NCBI RefSeq assembly: GCF_039634365.2
Contig: NZ_CP155079.2
Coordinates: 4,712,001 to 4,776,000, forward strand
DNA length: 64,000 nucleotides
Reading direction: 5' to 3'
Source of the DNA: Mucilaginibacter sp. PAMB04168
GTDB lineage: Bacteria; Bacteroidota; Bacteroidia; Sphingobacteriales; Sphingobacteriaceae
Below the pieces are notes generated by a model. That model saw only the letters and a list, made by a program, of their open reading frames with translations. It had not been told where the DNA came from and made no database searches. Both the position numbers and the translations under genes were made by a program. Of the stretch, positions 1-8,105 are shown one piece after another (within the stretch, counting starts at the first letter, position 1; every line of letters starts with the position of its first letter).

Positions 1-603
1 CGGGGCATCGAGGCGTACGTGGTAAAGCGGAGCATACTCATCAATAACGGGCTGGGTATCTTGTATGCCGCGCTCCTGCCTTATAGTAAAATGCGTAATG
101 GCCTGTCCACTAAAGGGAATAAGCGCTGCAATGCGGTTGGCATCAATGTTATATTTTTGTAAGTATTTTTTATCTAACGTGACCATCATACCCAGGTAAC
201 CACCCGCCGAATGGCCCGATACAAACATTAGCCGGTTACTGCCGCCATATTGTTCGATGTGCTGAAACGCCCAAGCTATAGCAGCAGCAGCATCTTCAAT
301 ATAAGCAGGTGCTTTTACGTTGGGCGATAAGCGGTACCCCACTCCAATTACAGCAAAACCTTTTTCCGTCAGCGCCTTAGGTATCTCTTTACTGCCACCA
401 GTAATACCGCCGCCATGAAACCATAGTACGGTAGCAAAATTTTTCACCCCTTTAGGGTAATATAAGTCCAACCGGCATTGTGAGGCCCGGTAGGCGTCAC
501 CAGTGGTATCAGCATAGTAAGCTATATTCTTCTGCGTTATGTATACCGGTTCCGCCAGCGCCACTTTACTCACCAGCAACAGTAGAACGACTATCTCTTT
601 CAT
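1..603 (-). CDS. Secreted alpha/beta hydrolase (esterase/lipase-like), C-terminus cut by window edge
   Basis: The first 201 codons of a minus-strand gene run off the left edge. A hydrophobic N-terminus (MKEIVVLLLLVSKVALA) looks like a signal peptide, so the enzyme is probably periplasmic or secreted. WFHGGG (oxyanion-hole motif of HSL/BD-FAE-type esterases) and GHSAGGY (nucleophile elbow, catalytic Ser) are both visible; the Asp and His of the triad would lie in the missing part. The family hydrolyses short acyl or feruloyl esters, often on plant polysaccharides; the substrate here is unknown. The start ATG is at 601-603. Confidence 0.8.
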   Translation of the reverse strand, partial: MKEIVVLLLLVSKVALAEPVYITQKNIAYYADTTGDAYRASQCRLDLYYPKGVKNFATVLWFHGGGITGGSKEIPKALTEKGFAVIGVGYRLSPNVKAPAYIEDAAAAIAWAFQHIEQYGGSNRLMFVSGHSAGGYLGMMVTLDKKYLQKYNIDANRIAALIPFSGQAITHFTIRQERGIQDTQPVIDEYAPLYHVRLDAP

Positions 604-840
604 TTAGGCAATGTAAAAAATATTTCAATACAGGCAGGTTGCCGCTGCACATTATAACAACCGCCATATTCCTAAATTAAGGTCTTTATCATTAAACTTG
701 CTGATTTTGAAAATGTATATCCAAGTACAACTTCATACCAAAGAATAGTATTTGTAACAGATACGCTATTTAATTAATAGGAAATTTGTTTTTTCAGAAA
801 TAGATGTATCTTGGCTAGTAAATCACGCCTGCCATAACCT

Positions 841-2031
841 TTGAATACTCGCATTACTAATATCGAAGCTGATATCGAAACGTTAAGTCGTATATCGGCT
901 GTGCCGTCTATTTTAGACGTAATCTGCCGTACCACGGGTATGGGCTTTGCCGCAGTGGCGCGCGTAACCGAAGATAGGTGGGTGGCTTGTGCCGTAAAAG
1001 ACAATATATCGTTTGGGCTGCAGCCTGGCGGAGAATTAAAAGTAGAAACTACTATTTGCCATGAGATAAGGCAGCACCAGCAACCTGTTATTATTGATCA
1101 TGTACTAACTGATACCCATTACGCCGACCACCATACGCCCGCCATGTATGGCTTTCAAAGCTACATTTCGGTACCTATTACGCTTAAAGACGGCAGCTTT
1201 TTTGGCACCCTGTGCGCTATTGACCCTAAGCCAGCCAAGTTGAACACGCCCGAAATGCGCAAGATGTTTGACCTTTTTGCCGAACTGATTGCCTTTCACT
1301 TGCAAAGTGTAGAGGAATTGGCAAGCGCCCAGGCTAACTTAGCCGAAGAGCGCGAAACAGCCGAGCTTCGGGATCAGTTTATTGCCATATTGGGTCATGA
1401 TTTACGCAATCCTATTGGCGCCATAAGCACTGTTGCACAAATGCTGCTACGTATGCCCCTGGAGGATCGGATAATGCGCCTGGCCAAAATTGTGCAAGAC
1501 TCCAGCTTCCGGATCAAAGTTTTAATTGATAATATTCTTGATTTTGCCCGTGGCAGGCTTGGCGAGGGTATCAGCTTAAATTTACTCGAGTACCAAAATT
1601 TTACAAGCCTGCTAAACCAGGTAATTACGGAGTTGCAATTGGTTTGGCCTGATCGTATTATTGAAACCGATTTTAAAATGACCGAACCGGTTACTTGTGA
1701 TGGCGGCCGCATAGCGCAGTTATTTTCGAATCTTTTGGCAAATGCACTTACCCATGGGCAACCCGATGCGCCGGTTAAGGTGCAAGCCATACAAAATGGT
1801 AAAGATGTCATACTATCGGTGCATAACCATGGCAAACCCATACCCGATGCTGCCATGAAAAGACTATTTCAGCCGTTTGAAAGGGGTGAAGTTAAACCCG
1901 GGCAACAAGGACTGGGGCTGGGTTTATACATAGCCTCCGAAATTGCCAAAGCACATAACGGCACTTTAACAGCCAAATCATCGCCGGATGAAACCTGCTT
2001 TACCTTACGAATGCCTATAAGCAATACCTGA
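841..2031 (+). CDS. GAF-domain sensor histidine kinase (soluble)
   Basis: A 396-residue kinase with no membrane segment. A GAF sensor domain covers roughly residues 15-155. It is followed by a short linker helix, a HisKA domain with the phospho-acceptor His at residue 186 (AILGHDLRNP) and an HATPase_c domain with N box (NLLANALTHG) and G box (GLGLGLYIA). An in-frame stop lies directly before codon 841, so the gene most likely uses TTG as its start; the next ATG would cut into the GAF domain. No response regulator is adjacent, so the partner is unknown. The GAF ligand cannot be predicted, and no phytochrome-type chromophore cysteine is obvious. Confidence 0.85.
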   Translation: MNTRITNIEADIETLSRISAVPSILDVICRTTGMGFAAVARVTEDRWVACAVKDNISFGLQPGGELKVETTICHEIRQHQQPVIIDHVLTDTHYADHHTPAMYGFQSYISVPITLKDGSFFGTLCAIDPKPAKLNTPEMRKMFDLFAELIAFHLQSVEELASAQANLAEERETAELRDQFIAILGHDLRNPIGAISTVAQMLLRMPLEDRIMRLAKIVQDSSFRIKVLIDNILDFARGRLGEGISLNLLEYQNFTSLLNQVITELQLVWPDRIIETDFKMTEPVTCDGGRIAQLFSNLLANALTHGQPDAPVKVQAIQNGKDVILSVHNHGKPIPDAAMKRLFQPFERGEVKPGQQGLGLGLYIASEIAKAHNGTLTAKSSPDETCFTLRMPISNT

Positions 2032-2193
2032 TTACCTTTGCTTCTTACTGCCTGGTTCCTGATCATGTGGAAAACGCGCACCCCGATCGGTACGCCTCCC
2101 CTGTTTATCCTGAAATAAAAAACAGCCGTTCATAGTCAGGATAACTATCAGAAGAGCCATCACTACATGGCTGCGTTTCAGTAACGTCATCAT
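2032..2193 (-). CDS. Putative small lipoprotein, 53 residues
   Basis: A short minus-strand frame whose stop abuts the end of the convergent histidine kinase gene. It begins with two Met codons and has a basic n-region, a hydrophobic core and MNGC, which resembles a lipobox with the lipidated Cys at residue 24. The mature part is only about 30 residues, very polar and rich in Arg, Lys, Asp and Gln. Small charged lipoproteins of this shape are common in Bacteroidota but uncharacterised. No strong ribosome-binding site is seen. It could be a chance frame, but a signal sequence plus lipobox argues for a gene. Confidence 0.4.
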   Translation of the reverse strand: MMTLLKRSHVVMALLIVILTMNGCFLFQDKQGRRTDRGARFPHDQEPGSKKQR

Positions 2194-2222
2194 ATTTTCA
2201 CATATTTAATTTATAAACCAGC

Positions 2223-2795
2223 TTACCTTCTAACCAGCGAAACACTTACTTCCTCCCGGTCGTAAGCTTCTAAATTTTTAAGCAGTGCTCCAATTTTCTG
2301 TTCCCATTCGCTTTGTTTGTCCTCTTTTAAGCTATGGTTGGTTTCCCGGTCGTAGGCATCCTGAAAGTTACCACATTCCTGCGTAATGTTACGGTAAATA
2401 ATAGTTACCACAGCCTGCAGGGTAGCAGGCGTATATGTAGCTTCGACTATGCGTTTATAATAAAGCCGCTTGTACAATTCAGTAATATCAAAATGCCCTT
2501 GCTCATGACGCAGTAATCTTTCGGATGCTTTGTTCTTACTCCATGAGAGGCACGGGCTAAAAAAGCAGATCATTTTAGTTTTCAGCTCATTTTTGCTTAC
2601 CCGCCACTCGCGTACAAAATTAGATCGTGTTCGTGCAGCAGCCAGATCATTTGCATTGGGTACTGCCTTAAAATCGTCCCAGGTCAGTTTTTTGTCGGCT
2701 CGCCATACAATACTGTCGCAGGCTGGGGTTTGGGCCCGGCACAGCACGGGGCTTAACAATGTCACACTATATAAAAGGTATCTTAGCAATTGCAT
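2223..2795 (-). CDS. DUF922-like secreted putative metalloprotease
   Basis: A 190-residue protein with an N-terminal signal peptide (cleavage probably after CRAQ). The central motif RHEQGHFDITE carries His-Glu-x-x-His, which would bind zinc as in gluzincin proteases and is typical of the DUF922 family. The conserved front part contains LTWDDFKAVP. It probably acts in the periplasm or outside the cell; no substrate is known. It is transcribed alone: the upstream acyltransferase gene is separated by a hairpin terminator at 2817-2837. Confidence 0.65.
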   Translation of the reverse strand: MQLLRYLLYSVTLLSPVLCRAQTPACDSIVWRADKKLTWDDFKAVPNANDLAAARTRSNFVREWRVSKNELKTKMICFFSPCLSWSKNKASERLLRHEQGHFDITELYKRLYYKRIVEATYTPATLQAVVTIIYRNITQECGNFQDAYDRETNHSLKEDKQSEWEQKIGALLKNLEAYDREEVSVSLVRR

Positions 2796-2816
2796 TAGGT
2801 ATGTAAAAGCAAAATG

Positions 2817-2837
2817 CCCGTTTAGGTTTTAAACGGG
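2817..2837 (-). terminator. Rho-independent terminator of the acyltransferase gene
   Basis: A 7-bp inverted repeat (CCCGTTT / AAACGGG) with a 7-base loop. On the minus strand it is followed by ATTTTGCTTTT. It sits downstream of the 2895-4757 gene and just upstream of the DUF922-like gene. Confidence 0.6.
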
Positions 2838-2894
2838 TCGCCTTTATTTTTCGGAAGTAAGCGCTTGTGTTAAGATATAACAAAAGATATAAGC

Positions 2895-4757
2895 CTACAA
2901 ATTCAAAAATCTTTTCATTACTGGGTTAGCCAGTATTTTACCGAGCATTAAATCAGCGCCGTATTTGGTAAAGTGATTTTCATCGAACATATAAGGGTCG
3001 CCAAACTTAGATAGCGGCAAGGGCTTTGCGTTATATAAGTCGACGTAATTGCTGCCAAAATGCTGTTTTAAAAACTGGTTAGTGTTGTAGGCCGGCTCAG
3101 CGTTGTAATTATTCCATAAAACCATATTATACTGTAACTCCCTGGCTGCAACCACAGGGTAAGGTATAGTGTAGGTTTCGTTTTGACCAAGTATAACCAC
3201 CCTTATATTATACTTTTTAAGGTAGGCCAGCGTATTTTCCAGGTTTTGTTCCAGGGCTGCTAAATTACCGTCTGGTGTATTGATCCAATTCGCACTAATA
3301 ATTACACCATCAATTTTATCCTTGTTCTTGATCAGGTAATCGTGGTAGATGTAATTAATGATCTCAAAACACTTTGCCGCCCCGTTTTTTTGCAGTAAGG
3401 GGAGGCATGCTGTTGCTGACGCCTGCAGTATATTAACGTTGTGCGGTGCCAGCTTTTCCTTAAGCGACTGCGAGTATTGGGCGGCATGACTATCGCCAAT
3501 TAACAGTATATTTTTTTTGGTGTTTGAAAAAGCCAAACAGCTATCCTCGTTAAGTTTTTTATCACCAGGTTGTTTCACACCTAAATTAACAAAGCAACAG
3601 CCATCACTAAATTGCTTGTCGCGCGCCTTACCTGTTGAGCTTATCAGCTCTGTTACCTTAAGCGCCTCAGGTTTAAATAAAATCTTATTTACCGGAAGAT
3701 ATGCTAGGCAGCAGGTAATTACCAAGGCACCGCCGGCCACAATCCAAATTGGCTTGCTATTGTCATGCTTCCTGGCTTCGATGTACCGGTTAGATATGTA
3801 GGCTAATGCAACCGCTACAGCTATTGAAACAGCAACCGTTACCGCACTATGCTTTATGCCCCAGTATGCGGCTATAACGTATACCGGCCAGTGCCATAAA
3901 TACAAAGAGTAGGATATAGTTCCCAAAAATTGCACTACCCGGCTCTTGATCAGAAAGAAATCGTTGTAGTTACAAATAAGCACTAAAAAGGTGAGTGTAA
4001 CTGGCAAGGCCGTCATCTTTCCGGGCCAGGGCAACTTAGTATCGAGTTGATTAAAGCAAACCAAAATAGCAGTATAACATATTACGGCAACAATATTCTT
4101 CCACTTAAACCGCTGCACAAAAGGTTCGATAAAAAATGCTAAACCGCCAGCAAGCATCTCCCAGGCCCGGCTGGGCAACAGGTAAAAAGAAGCATTATTA
4201 TTAATTTGAGTATACTTTTCACCACCTATAAAGCCAGCCACGGTGGCAAGCCCAATAACTGTAAAAACCCTGTTTTTAGTCTTCAGTACTTTATAAAGGA
4301 TAAACAAAGCTATTGGGTACAACAAGTAAAATTGCCACTCAACCGATAACGACCAGGTATGCAACAACATATTGGTCTCAGAAGATGGATTGAAATAACC
4401 AGAATGCTTCCAGAACCAGATATTGGAAAGGAACAGAATACTGGAGACAGCATTTTTTTGAAACGTCTGGTAATCTTCAGGAAAGTAGAAGAAGAAACAC
4501 AAGAGCGTTAGTACCAGAATTAAACTGAGCAGTGCAGGCACAATTCGCTTCAGCCTTTTGTTATAAAACTCACCAAAAGAGAATGTTCCCCTTTCTAAAT
4601 CGGTAATAACTATACGGCTCATTAAATAACCCGAAATAACGAAGAAGACATCTACTCCGGAGAAACCTCCTCCAAACTGAGGTACCTTGAAATGAAAAAG
4701 TATAACACCTATAACAGCTATTGCCCTAAGGGCATTAATATCGTATCTGAATTTCAT
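2895..4757 (-). CDS. OafA/YrhL-type membrane acyltransferase with C-terminal SGNH domain
   Basis: A 620-residue O-acyltransferase. Residues 1-350 form the acyltransferase-3 domain with about ten membrane helices; near the N-terminus are YDINALRAIAVIGVILFHF, with the conserved His, and SGVDVFFVISGYLMS. The C-terminal third is an extracytoplasmic SGNH domain with GDSH (nucleophile Ser) and DENHFTKYG (Asp/His). Proteins of this layout move acetyl or similar groups across the membrane onto lipopolysaccharide O-antigen, peptidoglycan or exopolysaccharide. The gene stands alone, so the acceptor cannot be read from context; nearby polysaccharide genes make a surface glycan likely. Confidence 0.9.
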   Translation of the reverse strand: MKFRYDINALRAIAVIGVILFHFKVPQFGGGFSGVDVFFVISGYLMSRIVITDLERGTFSFGEFYNKRLKRIVPALLSLILVLTLLCFFFYFPEDYQTFQKNAVSSILFLSNIWFWKHSGYFNPSSETNMLLHTWSLSVEWQFYLLYPIALFILYKVLKTKNRVFTVIGLATVAGFIGGEKYTQINNNASFYLLPSRAWEMLAGGLAFFIEPFVQRFKWKNIVAVICYTAILVCFNQLDTKLPWPGKMTALPVTLTFLVLICNYNDFFLIKSRVVQFLGTISYSLYLWHWPVYVIAAYWGIKHSAVTVAVSIAVAVALAYISNRYIEARKHDNSKPIWIVAGGALVITCCLAYLPVNKILFKPEALKVTELISSTGKARDKQFSDGCCFVNLGVKQPGDKKLNEDSCLAFSNTKKNILLIGDSHAAQYSQSLKEKLAPHNVNILQASATACLPLLQKNGAAKCFEIINYIYHDYLIKNKDKIDGVIISANWINTPDGNLAALEQNLENTLAYLKKYNIRVVILGQNETYTIPYPVVAARELQYNMVLWNNYNAEPAYNTNQFLKQHFGSNYVDLYNAKPLPLSKFGDPYMFDENHFTKYGADLMLGKILANPVMKRFLNL

Positions 4758-4978
4758 TATATAGCGCTATACTTTGGGAGCAAGCAAGCAATCGTAAATA
4801 TACGATTAATCTGCCAAAGCACTATTGCCGACGCATCGCTGATATGAAACTTCAAATAAGATGTTGACAACCAACACATTGTTAACAAATAAATCACTCG
4901 GGCGTAACGTTTATATAAATAAGTATCGCTTATTTTTATAGACCTAATTAAGGTCATCAAAAATTAACCATTAAATAT

Positions 4979-5452
4979 ATGACCTGGAGAAAATTTAGCG
5001 GTGAAATACTGCAAACCCCCATCTTAGAAGAAGTTGAGCATGCCATTGAGCGCGAAAACGCACTGGGCAACAAACTTAAAGTGTGCATTGGTACCGACTC
5101 GCAGGTGAAAGGCCTTGTTACCGATTTTGCAACCGTAATTGTTTTTTTACGTGAGCAACGCGGCGGCTTTATGTTTATACACCAGGAGCGCACCTCCAAA
5201 AAAATGAGCATTAAGGAACGTATGTTGAGCGAGGTTCAAAAATCGATAGACATTGCCTACAAGCTTTGCGATCTGCTCGATTTATATGAGGTAGACCTAG
5301 AAGTACATGCCGATATAAATACCAACCCCATGTTTAAATCGAACCAGGCACTGCATGAGGCCATGGGCTATATTTTAAGCATGGGCTTTGTGTTTAAAGC
5401 TAAGCCCGAAGCTTTTGCAAGCTCGTATTGTGCCAATAAAATGGTACATTAA
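4979..5452 (+). CDS. YkuK-family (DUF458) RNase H-like protein
   Basis: A 157-residue protein of the YkuK/DUF458 family, which has a ribonuclease H-like fold. Conserved acidic motifs include IGTDSQVKG near residue 38 and VHADIN near residue 107, both placed where a metal-binding site would be expected. No signal peptide or membrane segment is present, so it is cytosolic. The biochemical activity of the family has not been firmly shown, to my knowledge. It is followed 54 bases later by a TlpA-like gene on the same strand. Confidence 0.75.
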   Translation: MTWRKFSGEILQTPILEEVEHAIERENALGNKLKVCIGTDSQVKGLVTDFATVIVFLREQRGGFMFIHQERTSKKMSIKERMLSEVQKSIDIAYKLCDLLDLYEVDLEVHADINTNPMFKSNQALHEAMGYILSMGFVFKAKPEAFASSYCANKMVH

Positions 5453-5506
5453 GTTACCGTTTGTATATGGCATTGCGTTTACCTAAATTGCGTAAAAGCA
5501 CTTTGC

Positions 5507-6034
5507 ATGAAAAAATTCTTAGTTATTGCTGCCCTCGTATTAGGCGCGACAGGCGTGAATGCGCAAACTGATGATGACGCCGCAACGCTTACCAAGGTGG
5601 GCCAGCAGTCCCCAGTGTTTGAGTTTAACGCAGAAAAGCAAAAAACAGCCTCTATTGATAGCTACAAAGGCAAAATAGTAATGCTTAACTTTTTTGCTAC
5701 CTGGTGCCCGCCTTGCCGCATGGAGCTGCCCCGCGTGCAAAAGGAAATTTGGGATAAATACAAAGACAACCCAAAATTTGCGTTGATGGTATTTGGCCGC
5801 GAAGAAGGCTGGGATAAGGTATTGCCTTTTAAGACCGCCAATAATTATACGTTTAACATTTTGCCCGATGAAGGCAGAAAGGTGTTCGGCCTTTTTGCCA
5901 AGCAATCCATACCGCGTAATGTAATATTGGATGAAGAAGGTAAGATCATTTACCAGTCAACCGGGTACAGTGAGCAGGAGTTTAATAAACTGCTGGCCTT
6001 GTTAGACGCGCGATTAAAAAAACCGCAGCCCTGA
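5507..6034 (+). CDS. TlpA-like thiol-disulfide oxidoreductase, periplasmic
   Basis: A 175-residue thioredoxin-fold protein with a signal peptide (cleavage near VNAQ). The active site is FFATWCPPCRMELP, with CPPC as in TlpA/ResA proteins, and a cis-Pro region follows (SIPRNVILDEEGKI). Such proteins reduce disulfides on the periplasmic side, for example during cytochrome c maturation or oxidative stress. No cytochrome genes are nearby. The following SRPBCC gene starts only 18 bases later, so the two are probably cotranscribed. Confidence 0.88.
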   Translation: MKKFLVIAALVLGATGVNAQTDDDAATLTKVGQQSPVFEFNAEKQKTASIDSYKGKIVMLNFFATWCPPCRMELPRVQKEIWDKYKDNPKFALMVFGREEGWDKVLPFKTANNYTFNILPDEGRKVFGLFAKQSIPRNVILDEEGKIIYQSTGYSEQEFNKLLALLDARLKKPQP

Positions 6035-6052
6035 CAAAACCGTTAGTTAAGT

Positions 6053-6520
6053 ATGAAAACCTACGAACGACGCTGGGAGCAATTTATGCCCATCAGTTTG
6101 GATGAGGCCTGGGACTTTTTCTCGTCGCCGCTTAATTTGCAAAAGATCACCCCGGCCGACATGAAATTCACTGTAACCTCACCGTATACTGCAGACACTA
6201 AAATGTATCCCGGCATGATTATCACTTACAAGGTATCGCCCGTATTGGGTATCAAACTTAACTGGATGACGGAGATTACCCACGTGCAGGATAAAGTATA
6301 TTTTGTAGACGAGCAACGCTTTGGCCCATATGCTTTATGGCACCATCAGCACCATTTTAAAGAAGTACCAGGCGGCGTATTAATGACAGATATTTTGAAT
6401 TACGCCATTGGTTACGGCCCAGCCGGTATATTTGCCAATAAATTGCTGGTGAAAAATAAAATTGAACAGATTTTCAGGTACCGAGAGAAAGCGATTGAAA
6501 AGATGTTTGGCCACTCCTAA
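6053..6520 (+). CDS. SRPBCC (START/Bet v1-like) ligand-binding protein
   Basis: A 155-residue protein that begins MKTYERRWEQFMPISLDEAWDFFSSPLNLQKITP, the usual opening of the polyketide-cyclase/SRPBCC family (a helix-grip fold with a hydrophobic pocket). It lacks a signal peptide, so it is cytosolic. Members bind lipids or hydrophobic small molecules; no specific ligand can be inferred. It is close behind the TlpA-like gene. The end is followed by about 220 bases with a dispersed palindromic repeat. Confidence 0.75.
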   Translation: MKTYERRWEQFMPISLDEAWDFFSSPLNLQKITPADMKFTVTSPYTADTKMYPGMIITYKVSPVLGIKLNWMTEITHVQDKVYFVDEQRFGPYALWHHQHHFKEVPGGVLMTDILNYAIGYGPAGIFANKLLVKNKIEQIFRYREKAIEKMFGHS

Positions 6521-6597
6521 CTCCTGTTATTACTGAATGAGGAATGCTGAAGTACAATTGCGCATTGACTCGTTTCTATGCATTTTTCATAAAAAAA

Positions 6598-6715
6598 CAA
6601 TGTCATACCAAACGATAGGGAGAACTCTTGTCGAACTGGTTAGGAAATCGCTTTAAAGAGATTTCTCGTTAGCACTCGGAACGACAGTATGGTTGGCCAG
6701 GAGATTATTTTCGAA
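6598..6715. repeat. Degenerate dispersed palindromic element, copy A
   Basis: The gap between convergent genes holds a repeat-like element beginning with GTCATACCAAACGATAGGG and ending with CGACAGTATGG. Bases 6663-6686 read in reverse share 21 of 24 positions with 50574-50597, the gap after the lipase gene. Such GTCAT... elements are scattered in intergenic DNA of many Sphingobacteriaceae. No coding function is seen. Confidence 0.45.
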
Positions 6716-6742
6716 GCCCTCCTACCTGGGTTGAGAGGCTTT

Positions 6743-8095
6743 CTAAAACATTCCAAATTCGTCCATCATCCAATTACTTAAATAACTGTAAATGGATGGT
6801 GGCACTTCGTGAGCCAGTTCAGGGAATACGAATAGCTTGTACTTAGCCTTGGTAATGTTGTTGATCATGGCATACTCGTTGGTTGGCGGCGCCAGATTAT
6901 CAAGCAAACTAATACCGATAAGCGAGGGGCATTTAAGCTGGTCCGAAAAATTTTTGAGATCGTAATAATCGAGGTTATATAATATCGTATTTAGCGCAAT
7001 TCTTCGTTTACGGCCATAATCCACAAAGCTTTTCATAGGCCACTCTTTGCTGCCCACGAGCCCCCTGTAATCACAGAACACCGGATTGTTTGATGAGCAT
7101 AGCTTAACCCGCTTATCTAAACTGGCCAGCGCTATAGAAAGGTATCCGCCCATACTGGCGCCCGATACAATAATCTGACTCGAATCCAGATCCTTTCGCG
7201 AACTGATAAAATCGATAGCCCTGATGCAATCCAGTATAGCTCCTTTAAACACATATTTGTTCCGGTTCTCTACATCGGTAGTTACGTAAGCTTCGGTAGT
7301 GGTATGCACCACATCGCGGCTGTTACCATGACCACGTACGTTGAACGAAAATACCGCCATTTGCGGAGAGCCGTAAATAGGCTTTACCCCTTCGCCGCCA
7401 TAGCCTGGCAATATCACCCAAACCGGGAACTTTTCTTTAGGTTTCCGGTCCTTAGGCAGCGTAAGCCATCCCCTAACCGTAATGTTGCCGTATGATTTGG
7501 CTTCTACCAAAAACACATTAGTATTCTTTTTGTCGGAATCGGGCTGGGCAGTAACTTTAAAGTTAGGCGCTATTTTAGCCAGGTCATTTTTAGCGGTGTT
7601 CCAAAATTCATCAAAATCGGCCGGCTTGCTGCTTTCCGATCTTATTTGCTGCGGGTTAATGCCAATTACACGGCGTATGGTATCATCATAATCGGTCACA
7701 TTGAGCATAATATTGACCTTATAAAACCCGGCCGATTGTGTTGGAAGACTTAGATTATATTTAGCACTACTCTTTTTACCAATATTTACACTGATGGAGC
7801 TGCGGCTAATTTCTTTGTTGCCCGATGATAAAATAAGATAGCTCAAAGTGCCTTTTTGGTCTTCCTTTAAACCGTTCTTCACATCAACCTTGTATATAAT
7901 ACGCTCATTGCTTTGGTATAGCGCATCTTTTTTTGAGGGTTTGGCTTCCCAAACCACTTCTTCGGCATCGCGTAAGGCAACACTGCCGCTGTATGGATTA
8001 ATTATAGATGCACAAACAAACGATGTGCTACATAACAGCAACAGCAGGCATGCTAGCAAACCTTTACCAACAAGTGTTTTAATAGCGTGTAACAT
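6743..8095 (-). CDS. Secreted CE7-like (acetyl xylan esterase, AXE1 family) esterase, paralogue 1
   Basis: An alpha/beta hydrolase of about 450 residues. The start at 8093-8095 is preferred because it gives a clean signal peptide (MLHAIKTLVGKGLLACLLLL...FVCA) and removes overlap with the upstream gene; a longer frame starts at 8119. Residues about 40-135 form a beta-rich, probably Ig-like domain; the AXE1 domain follows from KPADFDEFW. The triad is visible: Ser314 in GASMGGY, Asp in GISLLDNLAPP, and His in PELAHEVPP. CE7 enzymes remove O-acetyl groups from xylo-oligosaccharides and related compounds. It is the last gene of a same-strand run with paralogue 2 only 10 bases upstream, and is very similar to it, consistent with tandem duplication. 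Confidence 0.85.
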   Translation of the reverse strand: MLHAIKTLVGKGLLACLLLLLCSTSFVCASIINPYSGSVALRDAEEVVWEAKPSKKDALYQSNERIIYKVDVKNGLKEDQKGTLSYLILSSGNKEISRSSISVNIGKKSSAKYNLSLPTQSAGFYKVNIMLNVTDYDDTIRRVIGINPQQIRSESSKPADFDEFWNTAKNDLAKIAPNFKVTAQPDSDKKNTNVFLVEAKSYGNITVRGWLTLPKDRKPKEKFPVWVILPGYGGEGVKPIYGSPQMAVFSFNVRGHGNSRDVVHTTTEAYVTTDVENRNKYVFKGAILDCIRAIDFISSRKDLDSSQIIVSGASMGGYLSIALASLDKRVKLCSSNNPVFCDYRGLVGSKEWPMKSFVDYGRKRRIALNTILYNLDYYDLKNFSDQLKCPSLIGISLLDNLAPPTNEYAMINNITKAKYKLFVFPELAHEVPPSIYSYLSNWMMDEFGMF

Positions 8096-8105
8096 CAAAA
8101 TAAGA

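Noticed and set aside
4757..4960. 67-residue frame upstream of the OafA-type gene, minus strand
   Set aside because: No family resemblance, odd composition, and it covers the probable promoter of the acyltransferase gene.
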